The translations under genes were made by a program, and so were the position numbers. Below the pieces are notes generated by a model. The model had not been told where the DNA came from and made no database searches. It was given only the letters and a program-made list of their open reading frames with translations. A stretch of DNA of 64,000 nucleotides from the NCBI RefSeq assembly GCF_028748105.1, contig NZ_CP118168.1, positions 434,001 through 498,000 of the forward strand, in the 5' to 3' direction. This DNA is from Entomospira nematocerorum. Lineage in GTDB: Bacteria; Spirochaetota; Spirochaetia; WRBN01. The number at the start of each line of letters is the position of its first letter. The first letter of the stretch is position 1. Shown one piece after another: positions 53,883 through 62,311 of this stretch.

Positions 53883-54403
53883 CTGCTAAACCAGTGTGGT
53901 GCATCTCTATCCTTATCAGACAAGAGCATCTGTGCTGGCCATGGAATCATCCATGCGGTAGATTGATAGAATACAGATACATCGCACGATGGATTATACT
54001 CTCTTGTCATATGATACACTACATGAGTATTATCCATGAGTGCATAAAAACCGTGTAAAAACCCTGGTGGAATCCAAAGTTGTCGTCGATATCCAGAAGT
54101 AAGATAAAAACTATACCACTGCAGATAATGGGGACTATCTGGTCTGATATCAATAACAACATCCCAAATTGCTCCATGAAGGCAACTAATTAATTTCCCC
54201 TGAGCATAGGCCCCTCTCTGATAATGTAGACCTCGAAAAACACCTTTATGACTGATACTCACATTACTCTGTACAAGTCTATCTGTAACTCCGATATCTA
54301 TTAATAGACTCTCTTTATATTGCTCAAAAAATAGACCACGGCGATCCTCATGAAGCTGTGGTTCTATAACTATTAATCCACCTTGCAAATGTCTAACATG
54401 CAT
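53879..54403 (-). CDS. rmlC: dTDP-4-dehydrorhamnose 3,5-epimerase
   Basis: A 174-residue cupin epimerase with DRRGLFFEQY near residue 20, SISHKGVFRGLHYQ near 50 (catalytic His), DVVIDIRPDSP near 81 and WIPPGFLHGFYAL near 109. It converts dTDP-4-keto-6-deoxyglucose to the L-rhamnose precursor, directly before the RmlD step. It lies three bases after the HAD phosphatase gene and converges with rmlD. Confidence 0.88.
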   Translation of the reverse strand: MHVRHLQGGLIVIEPQLHEDRRGLFFEQYKESLLIDIGVTDRLVQSNVSISHKGVFRGLHYQRGAYAQGKLISCLHGAIWDVVIDIRPDSPHYLQWYSFYLTSGYRRQLWIPPGFLHGFYALMDNTHVVYHMTREYNPSCDVSVFYQSTAWMIPWPAQMLLSDKDRDAPHWFSS

Positions 54404-54406
54404 ATA

Positions 54407-55042
54407 TTATTCCAAGAGTAAACTACGTAACGCATGAATATCTTGTACTCTGTAAGTACTCTCTGCTAACTCATCCGCATCTCTTGCATACCCGTAATCT
54501 ACTCCAACAAAAGGAATTCCCACATTTTTTGCTCCAACTAGATCAAAATAACGATCGCCAATCATGATTGGGTTCTTAGCAGGAACAGTCTCTAGTACAT
54601 GCATAATCAGCTCAGTTTTAGTTCTAGGTTGTTGTGGTTCATGGCCTACGATAACCTCAAAACGACCCGAAATGTGCATCTCCTCAATAATTCGAGATAA
54701 TAGTGGAAAAAATTTAAGTGAAGCAACTGCTTGCTTTATCTTTTTAGTCTGTAACTCTTCTAATAAAGCAAGTGCTCCATCAAAAAAAACTAAATGTTCT
54801 AATGCTGCATCCTGATATCGAGGTCTAAAATAATCTAGCATCTCACTAATCATAGATGTTGAAGCTCCAACTGTATGCTCTAATGACCACTCCATTGGTG
54901 GACCAATAAAGTCTTTTAGTACATATTGCTCTGGATCAAATCCAAATGTTTGTAATGTTTGATGTAGAACACGTTCTAGCCCAGGTCTCGTATCATATAA
55001 AGTTCCATCAAAATCATAAATAATTAAATCCCATCTACTCAT
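54407..55042 (-). CDS. HAD-family phosphatase, phosphoglycolate-phosphatase-like
   Basis: A 211-residue HAD hydrolase with motif I IYDFDGTLYDT near residue 8, a helical cap (about 20-80), motif II VASL near 104 and motif III/IV MIGDRYFDLVGAKN near 160. It resembles Gph/PpaX and could act on phosphoglycolate, pyrophosphate or nucleotides. It lies just before rmlC and 45 bases after the phosphotriesterase-family gene. The substrate is unknown. Confidence 0.82.
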   Translation of the reverse strand: MSRWDLIIYDFDGTLYDTRPGLERVLHQTLQTFGFDPEQYVLKDFIGPPMEWSLEHTVGASTSMISEMLDYFRPRYQDAALEHLVFFDGALALLEELQTKKIKQAVASLKFFPLLSRIIEEMHISGRFEVIVGHEPQQPRTKTELIMHVLETVPAKNPIMIGDRYFDLVGAKNVGIPFVGVDYGYARDADELAESTYRVQDIHALRSLLLE

Positions 55043-55087
55043 ACTATTAGTGTAACGTCTTTATCCTATTTATGCAAGGTAGAGTAT

Positions 55088-55957
55088 CTATTTAGGAGCC
55101 TTAAATAATCGCCAAGGATTATAGACAAGCATCATCTCTACATATTTGCCACCAACTCGAAAATTACTCTCCAATCTTCCCGCAAACTCCTGCAAAAGAT
55201 ACCCATAACCAACACCTCCACTCTCCTTTAACTGTGATTCACTCTGTAGGTGCATAGAGATCAATACTTGCTCCTGTCTACCTGCTTTTGCAATATCATG
55301 CAGCATATGAATCACTTGCATATAATTGGGGGTATCATCCCCCCGTACAACATCAAACTGGACAAAAACACCCGTATGCAATAAGGAGATAATCCACTGA
55401 GGATCATACTCAAAGTGAAGTCCTACTAAAGCGCATCGTGAAAAATTCATCTTTCTACTTTGTAAAAAAGTTAGTAACTCACGAACTACACGTCGATCGT
55501 TAACATGACATAAAACGGGAGTACCCTTCTCCAAGGAAACCGCCACAGCCGCTCCCAAAACTGATCGCTCAAAATCTGTTAGTTGTGCACCTGCAATCGT
55601 AATTTCACCAATAACACGAGCCTTAATCTGTGTACCCTGTGTAGACTCACGTAACTCACGACTCATTCGCTTTGCAAAATCCTCCTCCTGCCAGTTATGA
55701 TACTCAGAAGGCTGAGAAAATCCAATTGAAGGAATAACACGAATGCCTGATGCCAATGAAATAGCTTCCAAGTAAGCAAGATTACGACCAAATTCAAGAG
55801 GAGTCAAATCAATAAGATTTCGCACTCCCCACTGATATAATTGCCGCAACTCGCGCACACTCTTCTCAAATGCATATAAAGGTTCTCGTTGATGGCTATA
55901 TCGACTTGCATCATAAAGAACATGCTCATGAACATAAGTTATACCTCGTCTTAACAT
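55088..55957 (-). CDS. Phosphotriesterase-family (amidohydrolase) protein with an altered metal site
   Basis: A 289-residue TIM-barrel protein close to E. coli Php (YhfV). It keeps the HxH motif (YVHEH, residues 10-12), the bridging-acid region ARVIGEITIAGAQLTDFE, CHVND with the third His and GLHFEYD with the fourth. At the last metal ligand, where Php has SMD, it has SMH (His236). The C-terminal GGVGYGYLLQEF segment is intact. GGAG lies seven bases before the ATG. The substrate is unknown, and the ligand change may alter or abolish activity. Confidence 0.75.
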   Translation of the reverse strand: MLRRGITYVHEHVLYDASRYSHQREPLYAFEKSVRELRQLYQWGVRNLIDLTPLEFGRNLAYLEAISLASGIRVIPSIGFSQPSEYHNWQEEDFAKRMSRELRESTQGTQIKARVIGEITIAGAQLTDFERSVLGAAVAVSLEKGTPVLCHVNDRRVVRELLTFLQSRKMNFSRCALVGLHFEYDPQWIISLLHTGVFVQFDVVRGDDTPNYMQVIHMLHDIAKAGRQEQVLISMHLQSESQLKESGGVGYGYLLQEFAGRLESNFRVGGKYVEMMLVYNPWRLFKAPK

Positions 55958-56031
55958 CTGTATACTCCTTCTTCCAGATGATTCTACAAAGTATCCTCAC
56001 TTTAAAATCACTTTTTTATCCTGACTCCATT

Positions 56032-57000
56032 TTATGACAAAATGCTCTCAAAAATATCTACACCGTAGTACTTCTCAAGTAGAGCTAAAATAATAGCCTC
56101 TGTCTCTGCATCTGCTATACCGGAAAAATTCGTCGGACGGAAATGCATTTGAAAGGCACGAATGACTAACTGAGCCTCTCTTTCATATTGTAGACGCTCC
56201 TCTTCTGTGATTTGATTACTGGGAATGCGTTCATCAATAGGTGCAGGACTAGCATACCCATACAGCTTTAAGAGATTTAATAACTGCTCTGTTGAAACCA
56301 CTGTATCTAATTCACGATAACCCAAGTACTTCAAGAACAGATCATCATCATACCATGCACCAATACCTGCATCATAGAGTTCTCTCCATGGAAATAGTGG
56401 GCCTGGATCGCTTTTACGTAAAGGTGCTATATCTGTGTGACCTAAAACATGTTGGGGCTCAATATTATACCTATCAACGATATCTTTTGCCAGAATTTTA
56501 ACAGCTTCTATCTGTGCTGGATCGTAGTAGAACCAGTAGCGATTCTCCGCCTCCCATACGTGATAACCATCTTCGATTAAAGAATTATGTTGATCAAACA
56601 CGGGTTCGATATCAATATACCCCAAATTAACGATTTCGATACCAATAGAGGCTGAATTCAAACGACTATTCTCACCCCAGCGACTGACTCCGGCATGCCA
56701 GGCACGTTCATTTTCAGAAACTAATTGATAGACAACCGGTTGATGATTCTTTTGCTTAGGATCTTCTGTAACTAAGTAGTGTGCACTTGCAGGCCAGCTC
56801 TCCGTTGTCAATAAGCGAAAAGACTCTTCCTCGTCTACAGCTGTATAATGCATAATTAAATACTGAACACGACTATCAAAGGTTATTGATGGCCTTGAAC
56901 TATCAACATAATATGCTGATCGATGTATATATCCATGATTACATCCATTATATATGACTGTTATCAATAATATTATCCCTAGTTTTGTCTTTAAAGACAC
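56032..57000 (-). CDS. N-acetylmuramoyl-L-alanine amidase lipoprotein (AmiD-like)
   Basis: A 322-residue protein with a lipoprotein signal (lipobox VIYNGC about residue 20). The Amidase_2 domain includes LIMHYTAVDEE, SAHYLVTE, AWHAGVS, SIGIEIVN and VLGHTDIAPLRKSDPGPLFPW, so the zinc ligands (two His and an Asp) and the catalytic Glu are in place. The C-terminal about 60 residues resemble a peptidoglycan-binding helix bundle. It cleaves the MurNAc-peptide bond. The start is taken as GTG at 56998-57000, placed by AGGGGG; an ATG upstream gives an unlikely basic extension. Confidence 0.85.
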   Translation of the reverse strand: MSLKTKLGIILLITVIYNGCNHGYIHRSAYYVDSSRPSITFDSRVQYLIMHYTAVDEEESFRLLTTESWPASAHYLVTEDPKQKNHQPVVYQLVSENERAWHAGVSRWGENSRLNSASIGIEIVNLGYIDIEPVFDQHNSLIEDGYHVWEAENRYWFYYDPAQIEAVKILAKDIVDRYNIEPQHVLGHTDIAPLRKSDPGPLFPWRELYDAGIGAWYDDDLFLKYLGYRELDTVVSTEQLLNLLKLYGYASPAPIDERIPSNQITEEERLQYEREAQLVIRAFQMHFRPTNFSGIADAETEAIILALLEKYYGVDIFESILS

Positions 57001-57503
57001 CTTACTCCCCCTTCTTATCCAACCCATACAGAATGACTGTATTCATGCTAGATATAAGTAAGCATAAGGGGGAATATCCTCCGATGTCAAGTAAAAAACA
57101 GACATTGTTTTTATTATCATTTTTCTAGTAAAAGAAAAACGATATTTTTATTTATTACAAAGAAATAATCAAATTAAAACATATTCTTTTTATTATATAT
57201 TTTTCTTTTAAAAGATAGGAGATTATTCCTATACGTATTCACTAACATAAGAACTTTTACACAACATTATTATACAATACATAACGACAATACGCTTAGG
57301 TATATTGCATCCAATCAATCTTTTTTTACATTAATGTAGATGTACTAATCGGAAAAACTATTATTTATATTTCTTTATTTTATTAATATAAAATAATTTA
57401 GAAAAATTATCTGCCTCTATAAACGGTAAATTTAACCTTAGTTCAAGTAAAGATCTACCTATTTAAAACCGAAAATATCTATGAGTTGGAGGCCTTTAAC
57501 TTC
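57001..57503. other. Long AT-rich intergenic region before ftsK
   Basis: About 500 bases with no plausible gene between the divergent amidase gene and ftsK. It contains the amidase promoter (57061-57090), a short palindrome TACATTAATGTA near 57328 and a weak TTGCAT/TACATT pair near 57306-57333 that might drive ftsK. No other structure is evident. Confidence 0.6.
57061..57090 (-). promoter_or_regulatory. Promoter of the amidase gene
   Basis: On the minus strand a perfect TTGACA (57085-57090) and TATGCT (57061-57066) are 18 bases apart, giving a leader of about 55 bases. Confidence 0.6.
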
Positions 57504-60500
57504 GTGAAAACATCATCAGAAAAACCCACTATACCCTTTTTTAGTCTATTATTTTATACGCTAGCGATACTCATCACGATCATGCTCTTTTCAGCGAAAC
57601 TCCGCTGGCCAACTGCGACCATTATTGGTAGATTTTTCTTCGCAGCATTTGGCATGCTATCTCTGTACCTACCATTATATCTTGCATCACTAGGCTTATA
57701 TTTACAAAAATCACATCGCAACAATTTTCTTCTCACTGCTATTAATTTAAGCTTTCTTCCATTCATTACAATAACTCTTTTAATTCGATTTCTTTACGGC
57801 GTCTCGATGACTGACTGGGAGCTATTTCTATTTAGCATTATCTCCCAAAATAATCGTAGTCACTTTTTAATGGTACTCATTGTATTACTCCTTTTGGAAA
57901 TGACAATAATTAGCTATTTCTGGTATCTTTCACGACAAAAAAATACGAAAAAAGAAGAAGAAAAGTCCATTGATGAAAATATAGAGATCAATATTACCAT
58001 TAATGAAAACAACAATGATAATACAAATCAGGTACAGCCTAACATAAATATCCTAAAGCGACAAACACCATCTGAAAAACAGCACACTATCCTCACACTT
58101 ATTTCTAAAAAAATTAATACGATTTTTTTTGGGAAGGAACAATCAGAAGATCACTGGCAAGATGAAGTCAAAGAAATTTTAGAAGAACTAAAAAACACAC
58201 CAACATCCACAGAAAATAAGGATGCCGCTGCTATAAAAACAGAAGTAGATCTTTCCAACACGATGGATACAGCATCCTCTGCAACCAATACACCAAAAGA
58301 AGCCTTTACTGATATTCTTGAAGATCCCATTTTAGATAGTTGGCATGAAAATATTCACACAAATAATTACGCAATTAATGAGAATATAAATAATCTAGAA
58401 TTTCCCCATAACTTGATGGATTATCCCGATGAAAGAGATCATCTGGGGATATCTTCAGAAGATTCCTATAAAGAGGAAATCCTTCCAGATGAAACTCTTT
58501 CGAAAGAGATCGTCAGCTCTCTTATCAATGATCATCTTGGTATTGAGCCGGAAGTAGAAGAGGATCCTATATCTGTTTTAAGTGATTCACCACAAAAGAA
58601 TACAGAGATTCCCATTAAACTTCAAAGTCCTTCCCTTGACATTGAACGAGAATTCAATGAAAAAGTTGAGCACTGGGATGAAGATTTTCTTCCTCCTCAT
58701 ATGAGAGGATCCTTCTTTACGCAAGAAGAACAGGAAGCCCTACACGCCATTGGAGAGGAAATTGTAGAGAATGCACAACTTGAGATGCAAATCGCTGACT
58801 TAATTGAGGAAGCAAATCGTACTCTTGATAAGATTATTGTTAATACTCATCTCAACCCAGAACACCAAGAAGCTCTACAAGACTATTACAATAATGTCAT
58901 TAAGAGTACGCTTTTAGAAAAGGGTATGTCAGACTCTGCTTTATCGATAGATGATGCACATTTACTAAATCATAAAGCAGAATCTGACATAGAGACAACG
59001 ATGACTGCATCAGACATTCAACCGCACACAACCAAAGAGATAAGTGAAGAAATTCCTTCTCAACCAGAGGTAGAGATAGTTTCTAGAGAGCCTATTAATA
59101 CCGTATCTATAAATGAAGATCAACCTGAAGAGCTTGCACCATTTGTATCACTACCAGAGGCACAGCTGGATGATGCTGATCAATATGATGCTGTCTTTCA
59201 GGCCGAAGAACATATTCCGCTACCCCCTTTACCAGGAATCAAAGAAGAGCTTCATACCCTCCCCTTCATTCAGCAAAGCATTATAGAGAAAAGTATTGAG
59301 GATGCCGTACTATCACCAACAACAACAGCAACATCAAAGTCTTATTCGCTACCATCTGCTACGTTATTACATGGATATGATCAAACTCCCTATTGGGAAA
59401 TCGATGAAGAAACGGAAAATTTAGCCTCTATTTTAGAGAATACTCTCAAAGAATTCAAAATTGAAGGAAGTGTAACGAGTATCTCTAAAGGACCCGCTAT
59501 TACAATGTTTGAATTACTTCCTGCAAGTGGAGTCAAACTCTCTAGGATTGAAAGTCTTGCCGATAATATTGCGTTTCGACTTGCTGCTAAAAGTGTGCGT
59601 ATTGTTGCACCTATTCCTGGTAAGCAAGCTGTTGGTGTGGAAATTCCCAATAAGACACGTGCAATTGTCAGCTTCAGAGAGCTTATTGATGATACACAAA
59701 TGCATGATCCACATGAAAGTATTCCTGTTGTACTTGGGAAAGATATCTCTGGTGACAATCAAGTCATTGATCTTGCGAAAACACCACATCTCCTTATTGC
59801 TGGGGCAACCGGCAGTGGAAAATCAGTCTGTGTTAATGGCTTAATTACATCTATTCTTTTTACAAAAAAACCTTCTGAAGTACGACTCATGCTCATTGAT
59901 CCCAAAATCGTTGAGCTAAAGCCCTTCAATGATGTGCCCCATCTTCTAACACCAGTGATTACAGATCCGAAAAGAGCTCTACAGGCAATTCAATGGGTTA
60001 ATGATGAAATGGATCGTCGTTACGCTCTCCTAGATAATATGGGCTCTCGCAATATTGCTAGCTACAACCATAAGATCAAAGAGATGAGCTTGATTAATCC
60101 GCCTCTTCCTTATCTTGTTGTTGTCATTGATGAATTCGCTGACTTAATGGCTACAGGTGCAAAGGAATTAGAAGGACTCATTGCACGGTTAGCAGCAAAA
60201 AGTCGAGCAGCGGGTATTCACTTAGTACTTGCAACGCAACGCCCTAGTGTGGATGTAATTACTGGATTGATTAAAGCCAACTTTCCCAGTCGTATCGCCT
60301 TTATGGTTGCCGGAAAAATGGATAGTCGTGTCATTCTCGATACAAATGGAGCAGAACAACTTCTAGGTAAAGGTGATATGCTCTTTATTAGCAGTTGGAG
60401 TCCGATTCCTATGCGTATTCAAGGTGCTTTCTTAAGTGATGAGGAAGTAGAGCAAATCGCAGAATTCGTTAAGAGTCAAGGATCCCCTAACTATATTGAT

Positions 60501-60749
60501 GATGAAATTTTTTATGATGATGATGAATCGTTTGATAATGACCTTGATGCCGAGAGTGATGATGTCCTCTTTAACCAAGCTGTAGAGATCGTTACGTCCA
60601 CAGGTAAAGCGAGTGCCAGCTATCTACAAAGACGATTCAAGATTGGCTATAACCGTGCGGCACGTCTTATCGAAATGATGGAAGATCGTGGGATTGTTGG
60701 TCCTGCTAATGGTAGTAAACCCAGAGAAGTCTTACGTAATAATTTTTAA
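57504..60749 (+). CDS. ftsK: DNA translocase FtsK
   Basis: A 1081-residue translocase. About four hydrophobic helices lie in residues 5-145, followed by an acidic, low-complexity linker of roughly 480 residues (about 155-630). The motor domain has Walker A GATGSGKS near residue 767 and Walker B VVVIDEFADLM near 870. A C-terminal gamma winged helix from about 1015 (TSTGKASASYLQRRFKIGYNRAARLIE) reads chromosome orientation. It pumps DNA through the septum during division. The start is taken as the GTG at 57504, 11 bases after GGAGG; an in-frame TTG at 57486 overlaps that site. A strong terminator follows. Confidence 0.93.
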   Translation: MKTSSEKPTIPFFSLLFYTLAILITIMLFSAKLRWPTATIIGRFFFAAFGMLSLYLPLYLASLGLYLQKSHRNNFLLTAINLSFLPFITITLLIRFLYGVSMTDWELFLFSIISQNNRSHFLMVLIVLLLLEMTIISYFWYLSRQKNTKKEEEKSIDENIEINITINENNNDNTNQVQPNINILKRQTPSEKQHTILTLISKKINTIFFGKEQSEDHWQDEVKEILEELKNTPTSTENKDAAAIKTEVDLSNTMDTASSATNTPKEAFTDILEDPILDSWHENIHTNNYAINENINNLEFPHNLMDYPDERDHLGISSEDSYKEEILPDETLSKEIVSSLINDHLGIEPEVEEDPISVLSDSPQKNTEIPIKLQSPSLDIEREFNEKVEHWDEDFLPPHMRGSFFTQEEQEALHAIGEEIVENAQLEMQIADLIEEANRTLDKIIVNTHLNPEHQEALQDYYNNVIKSTLLEKGMSDSALSIDDAHLLNHKAESDIETTMTASDIQPHTTKEISEEIPSQPEVEIVSREPINTVSINEDQPEELAPFVSLPEAQLDDADQYDAVFQAEEHIPLPPLPGIKEELHTLPFIQQSIIEKSIEDAVLSPTTTATSKSYSLPSATLLHGYDQTPYWEIDEETENLASILENTLKEFKIEGSVTSISKGPAITMFELLPASGVKLSRIESLADNIAFRLAAKSVRIVAPIPGKQAVGVEIPNKTRAIVSFRELIDDTQMHDPHESIPVVLGKDISGDNQVIDLAKTPHLLIAGATGSGKSVCVNGLITSILFTKKPSEVRLMLIDPKIVELKPFNDVPHLLTPVITDPKRALQAIQWVNDEMDRRYALLDNMGSRNIASYNHKIKEMSLINPPLPYLVVVIDEFADLMATGAKELEGLIARLAAKSRAAGIHLVLATQRPSVDVITGLIKANFPSRIAFMVAGKMDSRVILDTNGAEQLLGKGDMLFISSWSPIPMRIQGAFLSDEEVEQIAEFVKSQGSPNYIDDEIFYDDDESFDNDLDAESDDVLFNQAVEIVTSTGKASASYLQRRFKIGYNRAARLIEMMEDRGIVGPANGSKPREVLRNNF

Positions 60750-60788
60750 TAAAAACCCCGTATATTGTTGCATACGGGGTTTTTATTA
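60747..60788. terminator. Bidirectional terminator after ftsK
   Basis: A perfect 17-bp stem (left arm TAATAAAAACCCCGTAT) closes an 8-base loop ATTGTTGC. It includes the ftsK stop codon and has A and T runs on either side, so it can also end the minus-strand gene at 60804. Confidence 0.92.
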
Positions 60789-60803
60789 GAAACTATGTCA
60801 TTC

Positions 60804-61034
60804 CTAGCGTGCAGGAACGTGTTTTTTGGTAGGGCTCTTGCTACAACTTAAACTCACTAGACCTGCTATGCTTGAATTTTTAGTTCCGCAATGCTTACAT
60901 GCATATTGGCTCTTTTCTGTCCCTTCATACAACACATGCTTTTTAGTGGGACTTTTACTGCAGCTTAAATTCACTAGGCCTGCTATGCTTGAATTTTTAG
61001 TTCCGCAATACTCACAATAAAAATTTTCTGCCAT
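60804..61034 (-). CDS. Small CxxCG protein made of two tandem zinc-ribbon-like repeats
   Basis: A 76-residue protein consisting of two nearly identical units of about 39 residues. Each has C-x2-C-G-T-K-N-S-S-I-A-G-L-V followed by L-S-C-S-K-S-P-T-K-K-H-V. The units are joined by LYEGTEKSQY. Three cysteines and one His per unit could bind zinc. I recall similar two-unit proteins in many anaerobes and spirochaetes, without a known function. At the DNA level the repeats are 117 bases apart, with 31 identical bases (60862-60892 and 60979-61009), so the duplication is recent or under conversion. It follows the ftsK terminator and precedes the triple-repeat gene in transcription order. Confidence 0.75.
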   Translation of the reverse strand: MAENFYCEYCGTKNSSIAGLVNLSCSKSPTKKHVLYEGTEKSQYACKHCGTKNSSIAGLVSLSCSKSPTKKHVPAR

Positions 61035-61083
61035 TTCTTTACCTCTTTTAAAAATATTTTTATCTCTATCTCATGATAGGATG

Positions 61084-62169
61084 TCATTTATCATTTAACA
61101 TAAGTCCCATCGCCAAAAACGATTGCTTAATTTCTGCTTTACGCACTGGATCTTTCACCTTCATTTCAATATTAATCACATCACTTACAGCCAATTTTTC
61201 TTGCAAATAACTTTTAATTTTCTCATCTGTGGCTAGTTTTTCTTTAATATCCATATCCTCTACACGATAAAATCCCTCATCAAGAATCAATAGAAATTTT
61301 CCATCAGGAACATCCCCATCAAAATACTCCAACAATTTAAGATGACGATAACTCTTTGCTCTCTCTAAAAAAGGATGACCACCTAGCCAAACACCTCCCT
61401 CCCTAAAAAGCTGAATAATCTTTACTTTTTTCTCTGGATCTTCTATCATCATCTTGATAGGCAACTCTTGTGCATCCCACTTCTCCATAAATGGATATGT
61501 TTTGACATAAGCATCAGGATCCACAAGTTCCCACTTCTCTAAGAATTGCTTAAATTTAAGCTTTTTCATATTAGTCACACCAATATTGAAATCGATATAG
61601 TTATTAAGCTCACCTAAGCGTAAAGTCTTTTTTATCTCGAAATCTTCAATAATAAGAAAACTATAATTTGTAATTAATAAAAATTTTTCGTCAGGAATAT
61701 CTCCATGAAATAACTCGTACAATTTTTGATAAAATTCTTGCTTATTTATTTCATCAATTATCGCTCCTTCTAACAGAACCCCCATACTTAAAAAAGTTTG
61801 AATAATTTGGGATTTTTCCTCTGGATCTTCTACCATAAGTTTAACTTTTATCATTTGTGAATCCCACTTCTCCATAAAATCCCAACGATCGATATATTGC
61901 CCCTCTTGAATAACGCCTCGCTCTTCCATATACGTTCTACGCTCTGCTTTCTCCAGTGTTACCAAGCCCACTGCTTCATTCAGATACTCGTTTAACTCTT
62001 CAATCGTTACTAATTTTTTCTCAACATCTCCATCATCAATAATATGGAAACCTTCATCATTAATAAGTAAAAACCGCTCATTTAAGATATCTTCTAGCAT
62101 GGTAATGGTAAAACCTTTCATCACCTTCTGATGTTCCATGACTTTTTTGTACCAGTCTCCTGTAGTCAA
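61084..62169 (-). CDS. Unrecognised protein built of three long repeats
   Basis: A 361-residue acidic and basic, hydrophilic protein without a signal peptide or membrane helix. It contains three related units, at about residues 24-130, 148-262 and 278-361. Each has FLLI(N/T/L)xxxF followed by (D/E)xDxx(K)K(L/T), and ends with (V/I)xDPxxKxxI(I/K)QxF. Units one and two also share FMEKWD(S/A)Q. I do not recognise the family. The start is TTG (62167-62169), five bases after AAGGGGGGG. The promoter region contains three adjoining perfect palindromes. Function unknown; the repeats suggest a scaffold or binding protein. Confidence 0.75.
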   Translation of the reverse strand: MTTGDWYKKVMEHQKVMKGFTITMLEDILNERFLLINDEGFHIIDDGDVEKKLVTIEELNEYLNEAVGLVTLEKAERRTYMEERGVIQEGQYIDRWDFMEKWDSQMIKVKLMVEDPEEKSQIIQTFLSMGVLLEGAIIDEINKQEFYQKLYELFHGDIPDEKFLLITNYSFLIIEDFEIKKTLRLGELNNYIDFNIGVTNMKKLKFKQFLEKWELVDPDAYVKTYPFMEKWDAQELPIKMMIEDPEKKVKIIQLFREGGVWLGGHPFLERAKSYRHLKLLEYFDGDVPDGKFLLILDEGFYRVEDMDIKEKLATDEKIKSYLQEKLAVSDVINIEMKVKDPVRKAEIKQSFLAMGLMLNDK

Positions 62170-62198
62170 AATTACCCCCCCTTAAAAATAAAAAAAAT

Positions 62199-62222
62199 TC
62201 TTATCATAGATCTATGATAAGA
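62199..62222. repeat. Perfect palindrome 1 of 3 (24 bp)
   Basis: The arm TCTTATCATAGA is followed directly by its reverse complement. It shares its last five bases with palindrome 2 and lies 30 bases before the triple-repeat gene start. Confidence 0.95.
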
Positions 62223-62243
62223 TCAACTGTACAGTTGATCTTA
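62218..62243. repeat. Perfect palindrome 2 of 3 (26 bp)
   Basis: The arm TAAGATCAACTGT is followed directly by its reverse complement, centred on TGTACA. It overlaps palindrome 1 by five bases and palindrome 3 by one. Confidence 0.95.
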
Positions 62244-62270
62244 CGTTTAACCTGTATACAGGTTAAACGT
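62243..62270. repeat. Perfect palindrome 3 of 3 (28 bp)
   Basis: The arm ACGTTTAACCTGTA is followed directly by its reverse complement, centred on GTATAC. It ends 15 bases before the -10 TATAAT of the gene at 62312 and so would cover its -35 region. Confidence 0.95.
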
Positions 62271-62284
62271 TATTCACTAAAGTG

Positions 62285-62290
62285 TATAAT
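62285..62290 (+). promoter_or_regulatory. -10 element of the gene at 62312
   Basis: A perfect TATAAT preceded by TG lies 22 bases before the ATG. The -35 region (GTTAAA, 62262-62267, 17-base spacer) is inside palindrome 3. Confidence 0.5.
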
Positions 62291-62311
62291 TATATTACAA
62301 GGACAATCATC

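Noticed and set aside
60826..61020. Plus-strand ORF with an apparent internal repeat
   Set aside because: It is the antisense shadow of the two-unit zinc-ribbon gene; the repeat comes from that gene.
62199..62270. CRISPR array or LexA (SOS) box
   Set aside because: The three palindromes have different sequences and no spacers, so they are not CRISPR repeats. The CTGT and ACAG halves are too close for a standard LexA box.
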